Source of the DNA: CAVQHY01 sp963712465
Lineage (GTDB): Bacteria; Actinomycetota; Thermoleophilia; Gaiellales; Gaiellaceae
Length of the DNA stretch: 64,000 nt
NCBI GenBank assembly: GCA_963712465.1
Contig: CAVQHY010000006.1
Span: 434,001-498,000, forward strand
Direction of reading: 5' to 3'
Below are positions 1 to 7,514 of the stretch, in pieces. Made by a program: the position numbers and the translations under genes. How positions within the stretch are numbered: the first letter of the stretch is position 1; every line of letters starts with the position of its first letter. A model generated the notes under the pieces. It saw only the letters and a program-made list of their open reading frames with translations, did no database searches and had not been told where the DNA came from.

Positions 1-1
1 C

Positions 2-118
2 CTGATCCCGGTCACGATCGGCAACCTCGTGGGCGGGACGATCATGGTCGGCGCTCTCTACTGGTTCGTCTATCTGCGCCACGAGCGTGCGGTAGCGGGA
101 GCCGAATGCCCGGCCTAG
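2..118 (+). CDS. Formate/nitrite transporter family protein, C-terminal fragment
   Basis: The last 38 residues of a membrane protein run into the window from the left edge and end at TAG 116-118. The segment [14 protein letters not shown] followed by YWFVYLR is the usual last transmembrane helix of FNT (FocA/NirC) channels, which move formate or nitrite across the inner membrane. The tail after the helix is short and cytoplasmic. The stop overlaps the stop of the convergent downstream gene in a shared CTAG palindrome, so the two transcripts run into each other. Family assignment rests on this last helix only; substrate cannot be told. Confidence 0.8.
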   Translation: MIPVTIGNLVGGTIMVGALYWFVYLRHERAVAGAECPA

Positions 119-453
119 GGCCCGTCCTGCGCGTCGCCTGCGTCGTCCCGCGGCGCTCGCCGCTCCCAGGCGTACGCCTGCTCCGCTACACGCGGCTCGT
201 CGTCGACGAGCTCGCGCCAGCGCTCGAGCGATCGCTGCAACGCCTCGTGGAAGAAGTCGCTCACGAGGTCGTCGAGCCGCCACTCAACCTCCTCGCCTTC
301 GAAGACGAAGACGACCTCCTTCTCCGAGACGTACACGGCGTGCTGGTCGAACCCCTCCTCACCCAGCTCGAACGGGGGGCCCTGGGCGAGAAGCGCCTTG
401 GCGACCTCTTGCGCGCCCGGCTTCAGATCGGCGACGATCGCAACTCGCTTCAC
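115..453 (-). CDS. Conserved hypothetical protein, 112 aa
   Basis: Small soluble protein beginning [13 protein letters not shown] and ending in an acidic, low-complexity tail. The N-terminal 80 residues have alternating beta and helix character, with an acidic stretch ([17 protein letters not shown]) and a final helix around residues 60-85, reminiscent of small ferredoxin-like alpha/beta barrel folds. No catalytic motif is visible and I do not recognise the family. It faces the FNT gene tail to tail with overlapping stops and is divergent from the phosphorylase gene, so it is probably expressed on its own. Confidence 0.65.
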   Translation of the reverse strand: MKRVAIVADLKPGAQEVAKALLAQGPPFELGEEGFDQHAVYVSEKEVVFVFEGEEVEWRLDDLVSDFFHEALQRSLERWRELVDDEPRVAEQAYAWERRAPRDDAGDAQDGP

Positions 454-757
454 GGTCGCCTGACGTTAGCGAAGATCCCTCTGCCACGAGCTCGGCGAAC
501 TTGCCCCGCGCTTCGCCCAGGAGGACGTGCAACCACACCCCCTCGACCTCGGCGGCGTGTTCGAGACGATCGGTGCCGCCCGTTAGAGGCGTTCGGGAAC
601 ACGGGCGGCCAACTCCGAAGGCTGGGGGTCAACCCCGCGCCAACGGCGTTTGCCGTGTCGCGCCCGTGGGGTGCGCAGACAAACATGACACATGTCGCAC
701 GACCCGGTCTGCCCGGTTCTGGCGCGACGACTTGAGTGGAAGACGCATCAGCCGTCC
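454..757. other. Intergenic region between divergent genes, possible gene scrap
   Basis: About 300 bases with no convincing complete gene. A plus-strand frame from about 470 to the TAG at 584-586 reads HELGELAPRFAQEDV then LGGVFETIGAAR and looks like the C-terminal end of a lost protein, but it has no start and I cannot name it. The remainder should hold the promoters for the flanking divergent genes; I see no clear -35/-10 pair. Confidence 0.35.
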
Positions 758-3571
758 ATGACGCAGCGCGTTGCCTCGCACGCCCTCGACAGGCGGTTCG
801 AGGCCATCGTATTCGACTGGGACGGCACTGCTGTTCCCGATCGTGCGGCCGAGGCCGGCCGGCTCCGGCACCTCGTCGAGGAGCTCTGCGCCTTGGGATT
901 GCACCTGGCGATCGTGACGGGCACGCATCTCGGTAACGTCGACAGGCAGCTCCGCGCGCGTCCCAGCGGCCCCGGCAGCCTCCACCTGCTCCTGAACCGG
1001 GGCTCGGAGGTCTTCTCGATCGACAGCGACGGCCCGCGACTTCTCCAGCGGCGGGAAGCGACGCCTGAGGAAGACGCTGCACTCGACGCCGCCGCGGCGG
1101 CGACCGTCGAGGCGCTCGCCTGCGGGGGCCTGCAGGCCGAGATCGTCTCGCAACGGCTCAACCGGCGCAAGGTCGACCTGATTCCCGAGCCGGACTGGGC
1201 TGACCCGCCGAAGGCCCGCATCGCCGAGCTCCTGTCGGCCGTCGAGGGGCGGTTGCAACGAGCCGGCATCGCCGGCCTGCGCGGGGCCGTCGAGCTCGCG
1301 GAGGCGGCGTCGCGTGACGCCGGACTGCTCGATCCACGGGTGACGAGCGACGCGAAGCACGTCGAGATCGGGCTTACGGACAAGTCCGATTCGGCCCGGT
1401 GGATCTTCTCCGAGCTGTGGTTGCGCGGTATCGGCCCCGAGCTCGTGCTGGTCGCAGGCGACGAGTTCGGCCCGCTCGGAGGCCTGCCAGGCAGCGACTC
1501 GCTCCTCCTCACCAGGGATTCCGCGCGTCTGGTCGCGATCTCGGTCGGGGAGGAGCCGACCGGTGCGCCAGCCGACGTGATCGCGCTCGGCGGGGGGCCG
1601 TCACGCTTTCTCGCGGTTCTCGAGGATCAGCTCGAGCGGCGCCGACGCGGCGACGTACCGGATCTGGCGGGCGATCCCTCCTGGACGCTCATGATCGAGG
1701 GGATCCAACCCGAGCTCGAGCGCGTGCACGAGTCGCTGCTGACGCTCGCGGACGGGCGCCTGGGTACCCGTGGCGCACCTCTGTTCGGACATCCCTCCGC
1801 GGTTCCTGGAGTCCTCATGGCTGGCGCGTACCGGGGCGAAGGTCCCGAGGTCGAGCTCGATCCCTGCCCGGACTGGACCCGCCTGCCCGGATCCGTTCCG
1901 CCGGAGCCCGAACTGACCCGGCGTCTCGACCTTCGCACGGGTCTGTTGCGACACGATGGGCCGGTCGTGGCACTCCAGGTCTCCTCGCTCGCCCGGCCTG
2001 GCACGGTCGCAATGCGGGCTCAGGCCACTTTCGCTGTACCACCCAGGTCCGGAACGGGAACCAGCAGCTCGAGCGCAGTGAGCGTGGCGTTTCGAGACGA
2101 GTGCCAGAACGGGCGCCTCGAGCGCGTGGGTGCCTACGGACGCAGCGCGGCAGAGGCGCGGGTCACTCTCGCGCTTGCCGAAGCAGCAGGCTTCGAGGGG
2201 CTGCTCGCCGAGCACCGCGAGGCATGGGCCCGCCGCTTCGACGCGGCCGACGTCGTGATCGAAGGCGACCCGGAGCTGCAGCTCGCGATCCGGGTCGCTC
2301 TCTTCCATCTGATGGCCTCCGTCGCAAGCGAGGGCGAGGCGGCCGTTGGCGCGCGAGGCCTTTCCGGTTCCGCGTACCGTGGGCATGTCTTCTGGGACAG
2401 TGATGTCTTCGTCCTGCCGTTCCTCGCGGCCACGCACCCGCCTGCAGCCCGGGCGGTGCTCGAGTACCGCATGCGACGGCTCCCTGAAGCGCGCGCTGCG
2501 GCACGGCGGCTCGGGCGGGCGGGCGCGCGCTTCCCGTGGGAGTCGGCGGGTTCGGGCGAGGACGTGACGCCACACCACGTCCGCTCGCCGAAAGGAACGA
2601 TCATCCCAAACCGCACGGGCGGGCTCGAGGAGCACATCGTCGCCGACATCGCCTGGGCGGCCGATTGCTACCTGGCGTGGACCGGGGACGAGATGTTTGC
2701 GATCGGGGCGGGACGCGAGCTCCTCGTCGAGACGGCACGTTACTTTGCCTCCCGCGTCCGTTGCGACCGGGACGGACGCGGACACATCTACGGCGTGATC
2801 GGTCCCGATGAGTACCACGAGTCCGTCGACGACAACGCGTTCACAAACGTGATGGCGCGCTGGAACCTCCGCCGCGCGGCCGAGTTGGACGGAAGCGAGG
2901 CCGAGCGAGCGGAGTGGCTGGGCATCGCCGATGCGCTCGTCGACGGCTACGATCCGCGAACGGGTCTCTACGAGCAGTTCGCGGGGTTCCTCGAGCTCGA
3001 GCCCTTGGTTATCGCCGACGTCTCAGGACGCCGCCCGATCGCCGCCGATCTGCTTCTCGGCGCCGAGCGGGTCGCCGGGGCTCAGGTGTTGAAGCAGGCC
3101 GACGTCTTGATGCTCCACCACCTAGTGCCGAACGAGGTTGCGCCGGCTTCGCTCGTTCCGAACCTCGACTTCTACGAGCCTCGGACGGCCCATGGAAGCT
3201 CTCTCTCACCGGCCATCCATGCATCCCTCCTCGCGCGAGCGGGAAGGTACGACGACGCCCTCGCCATGCTTCGCGTGGCGGCACGTCTGGACTTGGACGA
3301 CCTCACCGGCACGACCGCGGGCGGCATACACCTCGCCACGATGGGCGGCGTCTGGCAGGCGCTTGCCTTCGGCTTCGCCGGGGTCAGGCCACGAGGGGAC
3401 CGACTCGTTGTCGATCCGCGTCTGCCGCCCGCGTGGGAATCCCTCGAGCTACGGCTGCGCTTTCGAGGCAATCCGTTGAGGTTACGAATCGAGCCGGGCG
3501 GCGTGGAGATCGACGCAGCACACGCGACCATGAGCCGCAGCGGCGACGCCTGGGAGGTAGTGCCGGTCTGA
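758..3571 (+). CDS. HAD phosphatase/mutase domain fused to GH65 glycoside phosphorylase
   Basis: Two-domain cytoplasmic enzyme of about 937 residues. Residues 1-260 are a HAD-like domain with the nucleophile motif FDWDGT at 19-24. The rest is a glycoside hydrolase family 65 (alpha/alpha)6 barrel with GHVFWDSDVF, the GPDEYHE block whose Glu (about residue 685) is the general acid, and the LKQADVLMLHHL region. GH65 members phosphorolyse trehalose, kojibiose, nigerose or maltose to beta-glucose-1-phosphate, and HAD fusions often pair this with beta-phosphoglucomutase or sugar-phosphatase activity. Start is uncertain: ATG 758 precedes the conserved part directly, while an in-frame ATG at 692 adds 22 unremarkable residues; neither has a strong ribosome site. 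It ends overlapping the stress protein by 4 bp. Substrate is not decided by sequence. Confidence 0.85.
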   Translation: MTQRVASHALDRRFEAIVFDWDGTAVPDRAAEAGRLRHLVEELCALGLHLAIVTGTHLGNVDRQLRARPSGPGSLHLLLNRGSEVFSIDSDGPRLLQRREATPEEDAALDAAAAATVEALACGGLQAEIVSQRLNRRKVDLIPEPDWADPPKARIAELLSAVEGRLQRAGIAGLRGAVELAEAASRDAGLLDPRVTSDAKHVEIGLTDKSDSARWIFSELWLRGIGPELVLVAGDEFGPLGGLPGSDSLLLTRDSARLVAISVGEEPTGAPADVIALGGGPSRFLAVLEDQLERRRRGDVPDLAGDPSWTLMIEGIQPELERVHESLLTLADGRLGTRGAPLFGHPSAVPGVLMAGAYRGEGPEVELDPCPDWTRLPGSVPPEPELTRRLDLRTGLLRHDGPVVALQVSSLARPGTVAMRAQATFAVPPRSGTGTSSSSAVSVAFRDECQNGRLERVGAYGRSAAEARVTLALAEAAGFEGLLAEHREAWARRFDAADVVIEGDPELQLAIRVALFHLMASVASEGEAAVGARGLSGSAYRGHVFWDSDVFVLPFLAATHPPAARAVLEYRMRRLPEARAAARRLGRAGARFPWESAGSGEDVTPHHVRSPKGTIIPNRTGGLEEHIVADIAWAADCYLAWTGDEMFAIGAGRELLVETARYFASRVRCDRDGRGHIYGVIGPDEYHESVDDNAFTNVMARWNLRRAAELDGSEAERAEWLGIADALVDGYDPRTGLYEQFAGFLELEPLVIADVSGRRPIAADLLLGAERVAGAQVLKQADVLMLHHLVPNEVAPASLVPNLDFYEPRTAHGSSLSPAIHASLLARAGRYDDALAMLRVAARLDLDDLTGTTAGGIHLATMGGVWQALAFGFAGVRPRGDRLVVDPRLPPAWESLELRLRFRGNPLRLRIEPGGVEIDAAHATMSRSGDAWEVVPV

Positions 3572-4341
3572 TCAAGGTGATCGCCGCACTCGACGAGAGC
3601 CCCGCTGCAGAACCCGTCCTCGCGACGGCGCAGAGCCTCGCTCGGCTCTTGAGCGCCGACACCGAGGCCCTTCATGTGCTCGTCAACGGCGACGGGCTGG
3701 CAAGACGCCTCGCTGCGGTAGCAGGGATCCACCTGCGCGAGGCACAGGGTCCGGTCGTGGAAGCGCTCACTCAGGCGGGCGAGGCGGACAACGTGGCAGC
3801 TCTCGTCATCGGCGCGCGCGGCACTCCGAGCCGAGCGCGTCCGCTCGGAACCACGGCGTTCGCATTGGCCACTACTCTCGTGAAGCCCGTTGTGGTCGTT
3901 CCGCCCGACGCGTTACATCCCGGCCGGCTGCAGCGCGTGCTCGTGCCGCTCGAGGGCACCGTCTCGAGCTCGCTCGCGCCGCGCCGCGTCATCGAGCTCG
4001 CCACGAACGCGAACCTCGAAGTCGTGGTGCTCCACGTTCACCAGGAACGCTCGCTTCCCGCCTTCACCGACCAGCCACAGCACGAGGAGGCCGCGTGGGC
4101 GGAGGAGTTCCTCGCTCGGTACTGCCCCTGGGGCGTGGGTGTCGTCAAGTTCGACGTTCGGGTCGGCAGGTGCGAGGAGGTCATCCCACTGTTTGCCTTG
4201 GAGAGTAAAGCCGACCTGATCGCGCTCGGGTGGGCAAGGGAGCTCACCCGGGCCCGGGCTCGGGTCGTGCGGGCCGCGCTCACGCACACGCGAGTGCCGG
4301 TGATGCTCATCCCAGTCGAGGTTCCGCCGGTGGCAACCTAG
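3568..4341 (+). CDS. Tandem universal stress protein (two Usp domains)
   Basis: Cytoplasmic protein of about 257 residues made of two Usp (Rossmann-like) domains. Domain 1 starts LIKVIAALDES and contains the VIGARG...LGTTA nucleotide-loop remnant; domain 2 starts at RVLVPLEG and ends with PVMLIP. Tandem Usp proteins bind ATP or act as stress sensors. No ATG is available at the proper place. A CTG at 3568 overlaps the upstream TGA as CTGA and sits 10 bases after GGGAGG (3552-3557), which favours it; the alternative is GTG 3577. It is translationally coupled to the phosphorylase, suggesting a shared role in carbon-storage stress. Confidence 0.8.
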   Translation: MIKVIAALDESPAAEPVLATAQSLARLLSADTEALHVLVNGDGLARRLAAVAGIHLREAQGPVVEALTQAGEADNVAALVIGARGTPSRARPLGTTAFALATTLVKPVVVVPPDALHPGRLQRVLVPLEGTVSSSLAPRRVIELATNANLEVVVLHVHQERSLPAFTDQPQHEEAAWAEEFLARYCPWGVGVVKFDVRVGRCEEVIPLFALESKADLIALGWARELTRARARVVRAALTHTRVPVMLIPVEVPPVAT

Positions 4342-4745
4342 CCTGGACTGCGACACACTACCGCCGCAGGACAGGCTGCCAAACGGGCGGAGAACACGGC
4401 GGATCCGCCGAGCGAGGGCACGGCGCCGACACTGACGTGCACGCCTCGTCGCGCAGGCGATGTGGCGATCTCGGCCGGCTGCGCTCGAAGCGGTCTTCTT
4501 GTCCAGTCCGGCCGCAGCCTGTTCGAGGAGGGTGTCCCCCGTTGAGGGGTACTAGTTAGGAACGGCCACTCGTCTCCGGCCCGTGCGGCGCCCCAAGGGT
4601 TGGTGCCTAACCGCAACTCGTTCGTCTGCTCGTCCGGTTCGTTCCCGTGCGTGGATAGCCCGTAGTACGGATCAGCGAAGTCCCCCATGCGACACGGATC
4701 TGGGGTGCCTATCGTTGCCCAGGTTCCCTGCTGGGGGGTTGGCTG
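4342..4745. other. Intergenic region, no gene seen
   Basis: About 400 bases without a supported coding region. A CCCCC-GTTGA-GGGG dyad sits at 4536-4549 and could be a protein site or weak hairpin, but I cannot assign it. The right end supplies the G-rich ribosome site (GGGGGG near 4733-4738) for the quinone reductase. Confidence 0.4.
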
Positions 4746-5564
4746 GTGAGAGTGTTGGTCGTGTACGCGCACCCGAATCCCGGTTCGTTTTGTCATGCCG
4801 TCTTGGAGCAGGTGACAAAGGGTCTGCGGGATGGCGGGCACGGCTACGAAGTGATCGATCTGTATGCGATCAAGTTCGATCCGGTCTTCGGCAACCGTGA
4901 TTACAACCAGTTCATGCACGAGTCGCTACCGGACGATCTGATCGAGCAGGCGAATCTGAAGGAAGCTCTGCTGAAGCGGGCGGGGGGGCCGGTTCGGCGG
5001 CTGATCGCGAAGCGGTGGATGGCCGGCAAGTCGGATCGCGAGATCGTCCAGGCGCTCGGCAAGCGAACTCCCAAGGATGTGAGGGAGCACCAGGAGAAGG
5101 TCGCGCGCGCCGAGGGTTTGATCTTTGTCGCGCCGGTGTACTGGATGGGGGTGCCGGCGATTCTGAAGGGGTGGTTTGAGCGGGTCTTCGCCTACGGCTT
5201 TGCCTACACGCTGACCCGGGAAGGCTGGAACGGGCAGCTCGAGGGCAGGGTGCCGCTGCTGACCCAGCAGAAGGGGCTGATCATCACGCCGACCTTCTTC
5301 ACCCAGGACGAGTACGAGAAGGGATGGCAACAGGCGGCAGACACGATTCTCTGTGACTGGGGACTGAAGATGGCCGGCGTCAAAGAGGCTCAGCATGTCT
5401 ACCTCTACGCTGTTGGCGCCGTCGATCAGAGCACCCGGCTTGGCTACCTCGATCTCGCCTATCGCCTCGGCAAGGACTTCGCGCTCGACCGGGCTGAGGG
5501 GGAGCCCAGTCGGCCGGTGGGTAGAGGAGAAGCTCGCCGCTCGGAAGCGGAATCGAGGCTGTGA
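4746..5564 (+). CDS. NAD(P)H:quinone oxidoreductase, flavodoxin fold
   Basis: A 272-residue flavodoxin-fold protein of the NQO1/YwrO/MdaB type, which reduces quinones by two electrons using FAD or FMN and NAD(P)H. The N-terminal VLVVYAHPNPGSFCHAV is the phosphate-binding loop, and the central FVAPVYWMGVPAILKGWFER with FAYGFAYT is the family's flavin and dimer segment. GTG 4746 follows a run of six G. Residues 78-115 form a charged helical insert not seen in the shortest members. The stop overlaps the next gene's start (GTGATG), so quinone reductase and the putative selenoprotein are one operon, consistent with redox defence. Confidence 0.88.
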   Translation: MRVLVVYAHPNPGSFCHAVLEQVTKGLRDGGHGYEVIDLYAIKFDPVFGNRDYNQFMHESLPDDLIEQANLKEALLKRAGGPVRRLIAKRWMAGKSDREIVQALGKRTPKDVREHQEKVARAEGLIFVAPVYWMGVPAILKGWFERVFAYGFAYTLTREGWNGQLEGRVPLLTQQKGLIITPTFFTQDEYEKGWQQAADTILCDWGLKMAGVKEAQHVYLYAVGAVDQSTRLGYLDLAYRLGKDFALDRAEGEPSRPVGRGEARRSEAESRL

Positions 5565-6502
5565 TGGAGACGTCTGAGGATCTCGACACCACGACGCAGG
5601 ATCTTGCGCCGACCGATGGGTATCGATCGCCGGAGCCGCCTTCGGCGAGGCTGATCGAGTGGCTCGACCCGCTGTCCGACTTCAACTTCCGCCACTTCCG
5701 CATGCGCCACATGGCCGCCGAGCTGATCCGCACTCAGCGTTGCGACGGGGTGTTGCCGGGTCAAGAAGCGCCAGACTTCGAGCTGGCGACGACGCGAGGG
5801 GAACGGCTGCGGCTTCGCGACCTGCGCGGGCGGCCGGCACTCGTCCACTTCGTCAGCTACACCTGACCGCTCACCCGCGGCGGAGTTCTGCCGATGCAGG
5901 AGCTGTATCGCCTCTATGGCGACCGCGTCCAGTTCGTCGATGTGGTCGTGCGGCAGGCTCACCCTGGTGAGCGCCACGGCGGCTACCGCTCATACGCGGA
6001 AAAGCTCGATGACGCCCGCCGCTACCAACAGGAGGAGAACATCGCCTGGCCGGTGGCAGTCGATGATCTCGGCGGGACAGTGCAGCGCGCGTACGGAGGA
6101 CTGTCAGCCTCCGTCTACCTGATCGACGCAGAAGGCCGCGTTGCCTTCTACGCGATCTGGGGCCAAGCGCCGTCGCTCAGACGCGCGCTCGACGATCTCC
6201 TGACCCGCGGCGGCAAAGGCCCACTAGCAGACGGGGCTATCGACCGTGTCCCGCATCTCGCCGCCGCCATCGTCGCCGGCCAGGGCGGCCCTGCCCGCGG
6301 CGGCCGCCTGGCCTTCCTCGACCTCGAGCTCGGCTTCCCGGGCGCATTCGTGCTGATGACTCTCGGAAGCTTCGCCCGTCCCGTGCTCGGGCCGCTCGTG
6401 CTGCGCACCACACCGCTGCCCGCCCCGGTGCGCGCCGTCCTCTTAGCCGGGCTCGCAGGCGGCATCATGGCCGTATACCGAGCAACCCGAGGGAGCCAGT
6501 AA
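5564..6502 (+). CDS. Putative selenoprotein: deiodinase/peroxiredoxin-like thioredoxin-fold protein with in-frame UGA
   Basis: Read through the TGA at 5864-5866 the frame stays open to TAA 6500-6502 and gives 312 residues with Sec at about 101. The site reads VHFVSYT-U-PLTRGG, aligning with the FGSCTUPPF active site of iodothyronine deiodinases and their bacterial thioredoxin-fold relatives. The conserved family features lie after the TGA: QAHPGER, ARRYQQEENIAWPV, VDDLGGTVQRAYGGL and VYLIDAEGRVAFY. A single stop would cut off the whole fold. Residues 1-75 are a family N-terminal extension and the last 60 contain a hydrophobic helix, possibly a membrane anchor. A 6-bp hairpin follows the UGA. 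ATG 5564 overlaps the upstream stop; GTG 5561 is possible. Sec machinery is not in this window. The redox substrate is unknown; dehalogenase activity is not implied. Confidence 0.8.
5878..5893 (+). promoter_or_regulatory. Bacterial-type SECIS hairpin within the coding sequence
   Basis: CGGCGG-AGTT-CTGCCG folds into a 6-bp stem (one G-U pair) with a 4-base loop whose second base is G. The loop starts 20 bases after the T of the UGA. Bacterial SECIS elements lie just downstream of the UGA inside the reading frame and typically have a G in the first two loop positions, so size, spacing and loop all fit. This is a by-eye fold. Confidence 0.6.
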
Positions 6503-6691
6503 CTGCGCCGCAGACACGCGACCCCCCGACGGCCCACAGCCAGCTGACTTCCCATTAACTGGCCCAGCGGCTACTGCGCCCGGGATTGGCACCTCCGCCG
6601 GTCGGGCGGCCAGCTCCAGGGGGCACCGTTAGGTTGTGACGGCCATTATTGTCCAGAGGGCGGCCGCGATTTTCGTTTGGCGACCCCTGGT

Positions 6692-6752
6692 CTCGTAGGC
6701 AAAGCTCGCCGCGCCCGGCAATCGTATGTCGGATGAAGCGTTTGCCTACGAG
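6692..6752. repeat. 12-bp inverted repeat with 37-base spacer downstream of the aio operon
   Basis: CTCGTAGGCAAA at 6692-6703 is repeated in inverted form at 6741-6752; the right arm runs into the end of the DUF6457 gene. On the minus-strand transcript this would form a long stem-loop just after the stop codon and may end the aio operon transcript. There is no U-tract. Confidence 0.5.
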
Positions 6753-7006
6753 GCCGGTGGAAGGCTCGTGGGCGCCCGAGCGGCCACAGCGATGAGCTGA
6801 GTCAGCTCGCCATCATTTTGACCGCGCACGAGCCCAACGAGGTAACAGATCAAGGGAGCGTTGGTCCTTTCGCCGCTCTCGTGGGCCGCGGCGCGGGCGA
6901 GCTCAAGGAGCTCAGCGATCTCGGCCTCAGTTAGGCGGTAGGCATCCTCATCCGCCCCTGTTGCATGAGCCAGGGAAGCCGCGGCCTCCTCGAGCCACTC
7001 GTGCAC
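6746..7006 (-). CDS. DUF6457 domain protein, molybdenum-cofactor associated
   Basis: An 86-residue helical protein starting MHEWLEEAAASLAHATG with the LLELARAAAHESGERTNAP block and LICYLVGLVRG, the layout of DUF6457. This domain occurs alone or joined to MobA-type molybdopterin guanylyltransferases in actinobacteria, which links it to molybdenum cofactor handling. It lies 11 bases after the cupredoxin gene and is the last gene of the aio operon, whose large subunit needs bis-MGD. An AGGGGG ribosome site precedes ATG 7006. A role in AioA cofactor loading is inference. Confidence 0.7.
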   Translation of the reverse strand: MHEWLEEAAASLAHATGADEDAYRLTEAEIAELLELARAAAHESGERTNAPLICYLVGLVRGQNDGELTQLIAVAARAPTSLPPAS

Positions 7007-7017
7007 ATGAGCCCCCT

Positions 7018-7386
7018 CTAGCTGACGGTGAACACACCCTTCATGCCTGCAGCGGCGTGCCCCGGGACGGTGCAGATGTAGGGGTAGCGGCCGGGCTTCT
7101 TGAAAGTGACGCTCAGCGTCGTGGTCTTGTTCGCGCCGATGAGTGGCGTCTTCTTGCCGGCGATCTTGAAGTCGTGCTTGAGGTTGCCCTTGTTCGTCAG
7201 CTTGAACGTGACGGTGCCTTTCTTAGCCTTCTTCGTGTTGAGCTTGAAGAAGAGATCGCCAGCCGTGACGCTGACCGTCGTGGCCTGTGCGCGGTGGGGC
7301 GCGCTCGACGTCGCCGTGGCGATGGGTACTGCGGCGACCGCGGCTGCGACAGCGACAACGGTGGCAATGAGAGCTGGGCGCTTCAT
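7018..7386 (-). CDS. Exported type I copper protein (cupredoxin), probable arsenite oxidase electron acceptor
   Basis: A 122-residue protein with a Sec signal peptide (about residues 1-35, ending in an Ala-rich ATATSSAPHRAQA stretch) and one cupredoxin domain. The copper ligands are His71 (KHDF) and the loop C-x4-H-x4-M as Cys105, His110 and Met115 (ICTVPGHAAAGM). Such azurin/plastocyanin-like proteins carry one electron outside the membrane. ATG 7386 follows GGAGAGGG; the frame is open further upstream but lacks conserved sequence there. It lies 128 bases after aioA with a hairpin in between. Soluble cytochrome c or azurin-type proteins take electrons from Aio, so this is the likely acceptor. 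Confidence 0.85.
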   Translation of the reverse strand: MKRPALIATVVAVAAAVAAVPIATATSSAPHRAQATTVSVTAGDLFFKLNTKKAKKGTVTFKLTNKGNLKHDFKIAGKKTPLIGANKTTTLSVTFKKPGRYPYICTVPGHAAAGMKGVFTVS

Positions 7387-7462
7387 CTCTGACCCTCTCC
7401 TTCGTCCTTGCGTTTGCTCGGCGGTCGGCTCGTTCGGACCGAGTCCTTGGTTGCGGAGGGGG

Positions 7463-7496
7463 CCGTCGCCGGCGCAGGGAGTGGCGCCGGCGACGG
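7463..7496. terminator. 12-bp perfect hairpin between aioA and the cupredoxin gene
   Basis: CCGTCGCCGGCG (7463-7474) and CGCCGGCGACGG (7485-7496) form a perfect 12-bp stem with a 10-base loop. It has no following U-run, so it may attenuate or stabilise mRNA segments within the operon rather than end transcription fully. Confidence 0.55.
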
Positions 7497-7514
7497 AGGT
7501 CGGAGGGTCTTCGA

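Noticed and set aside
4536..4549. CCCCC-GTTGA-GGGG dyad as a DosR-type or other named operator
   Set aside because: It does not fit the DosR consensus and no matching copy was seen before the stress-protein gene.
5864..5866. TGA as a true stop making two separate small proteins
   Set aside because: The frame and family alignment continue without a gap, the stop hits the redox-active residue, and a SECIS-like hairpin follows.
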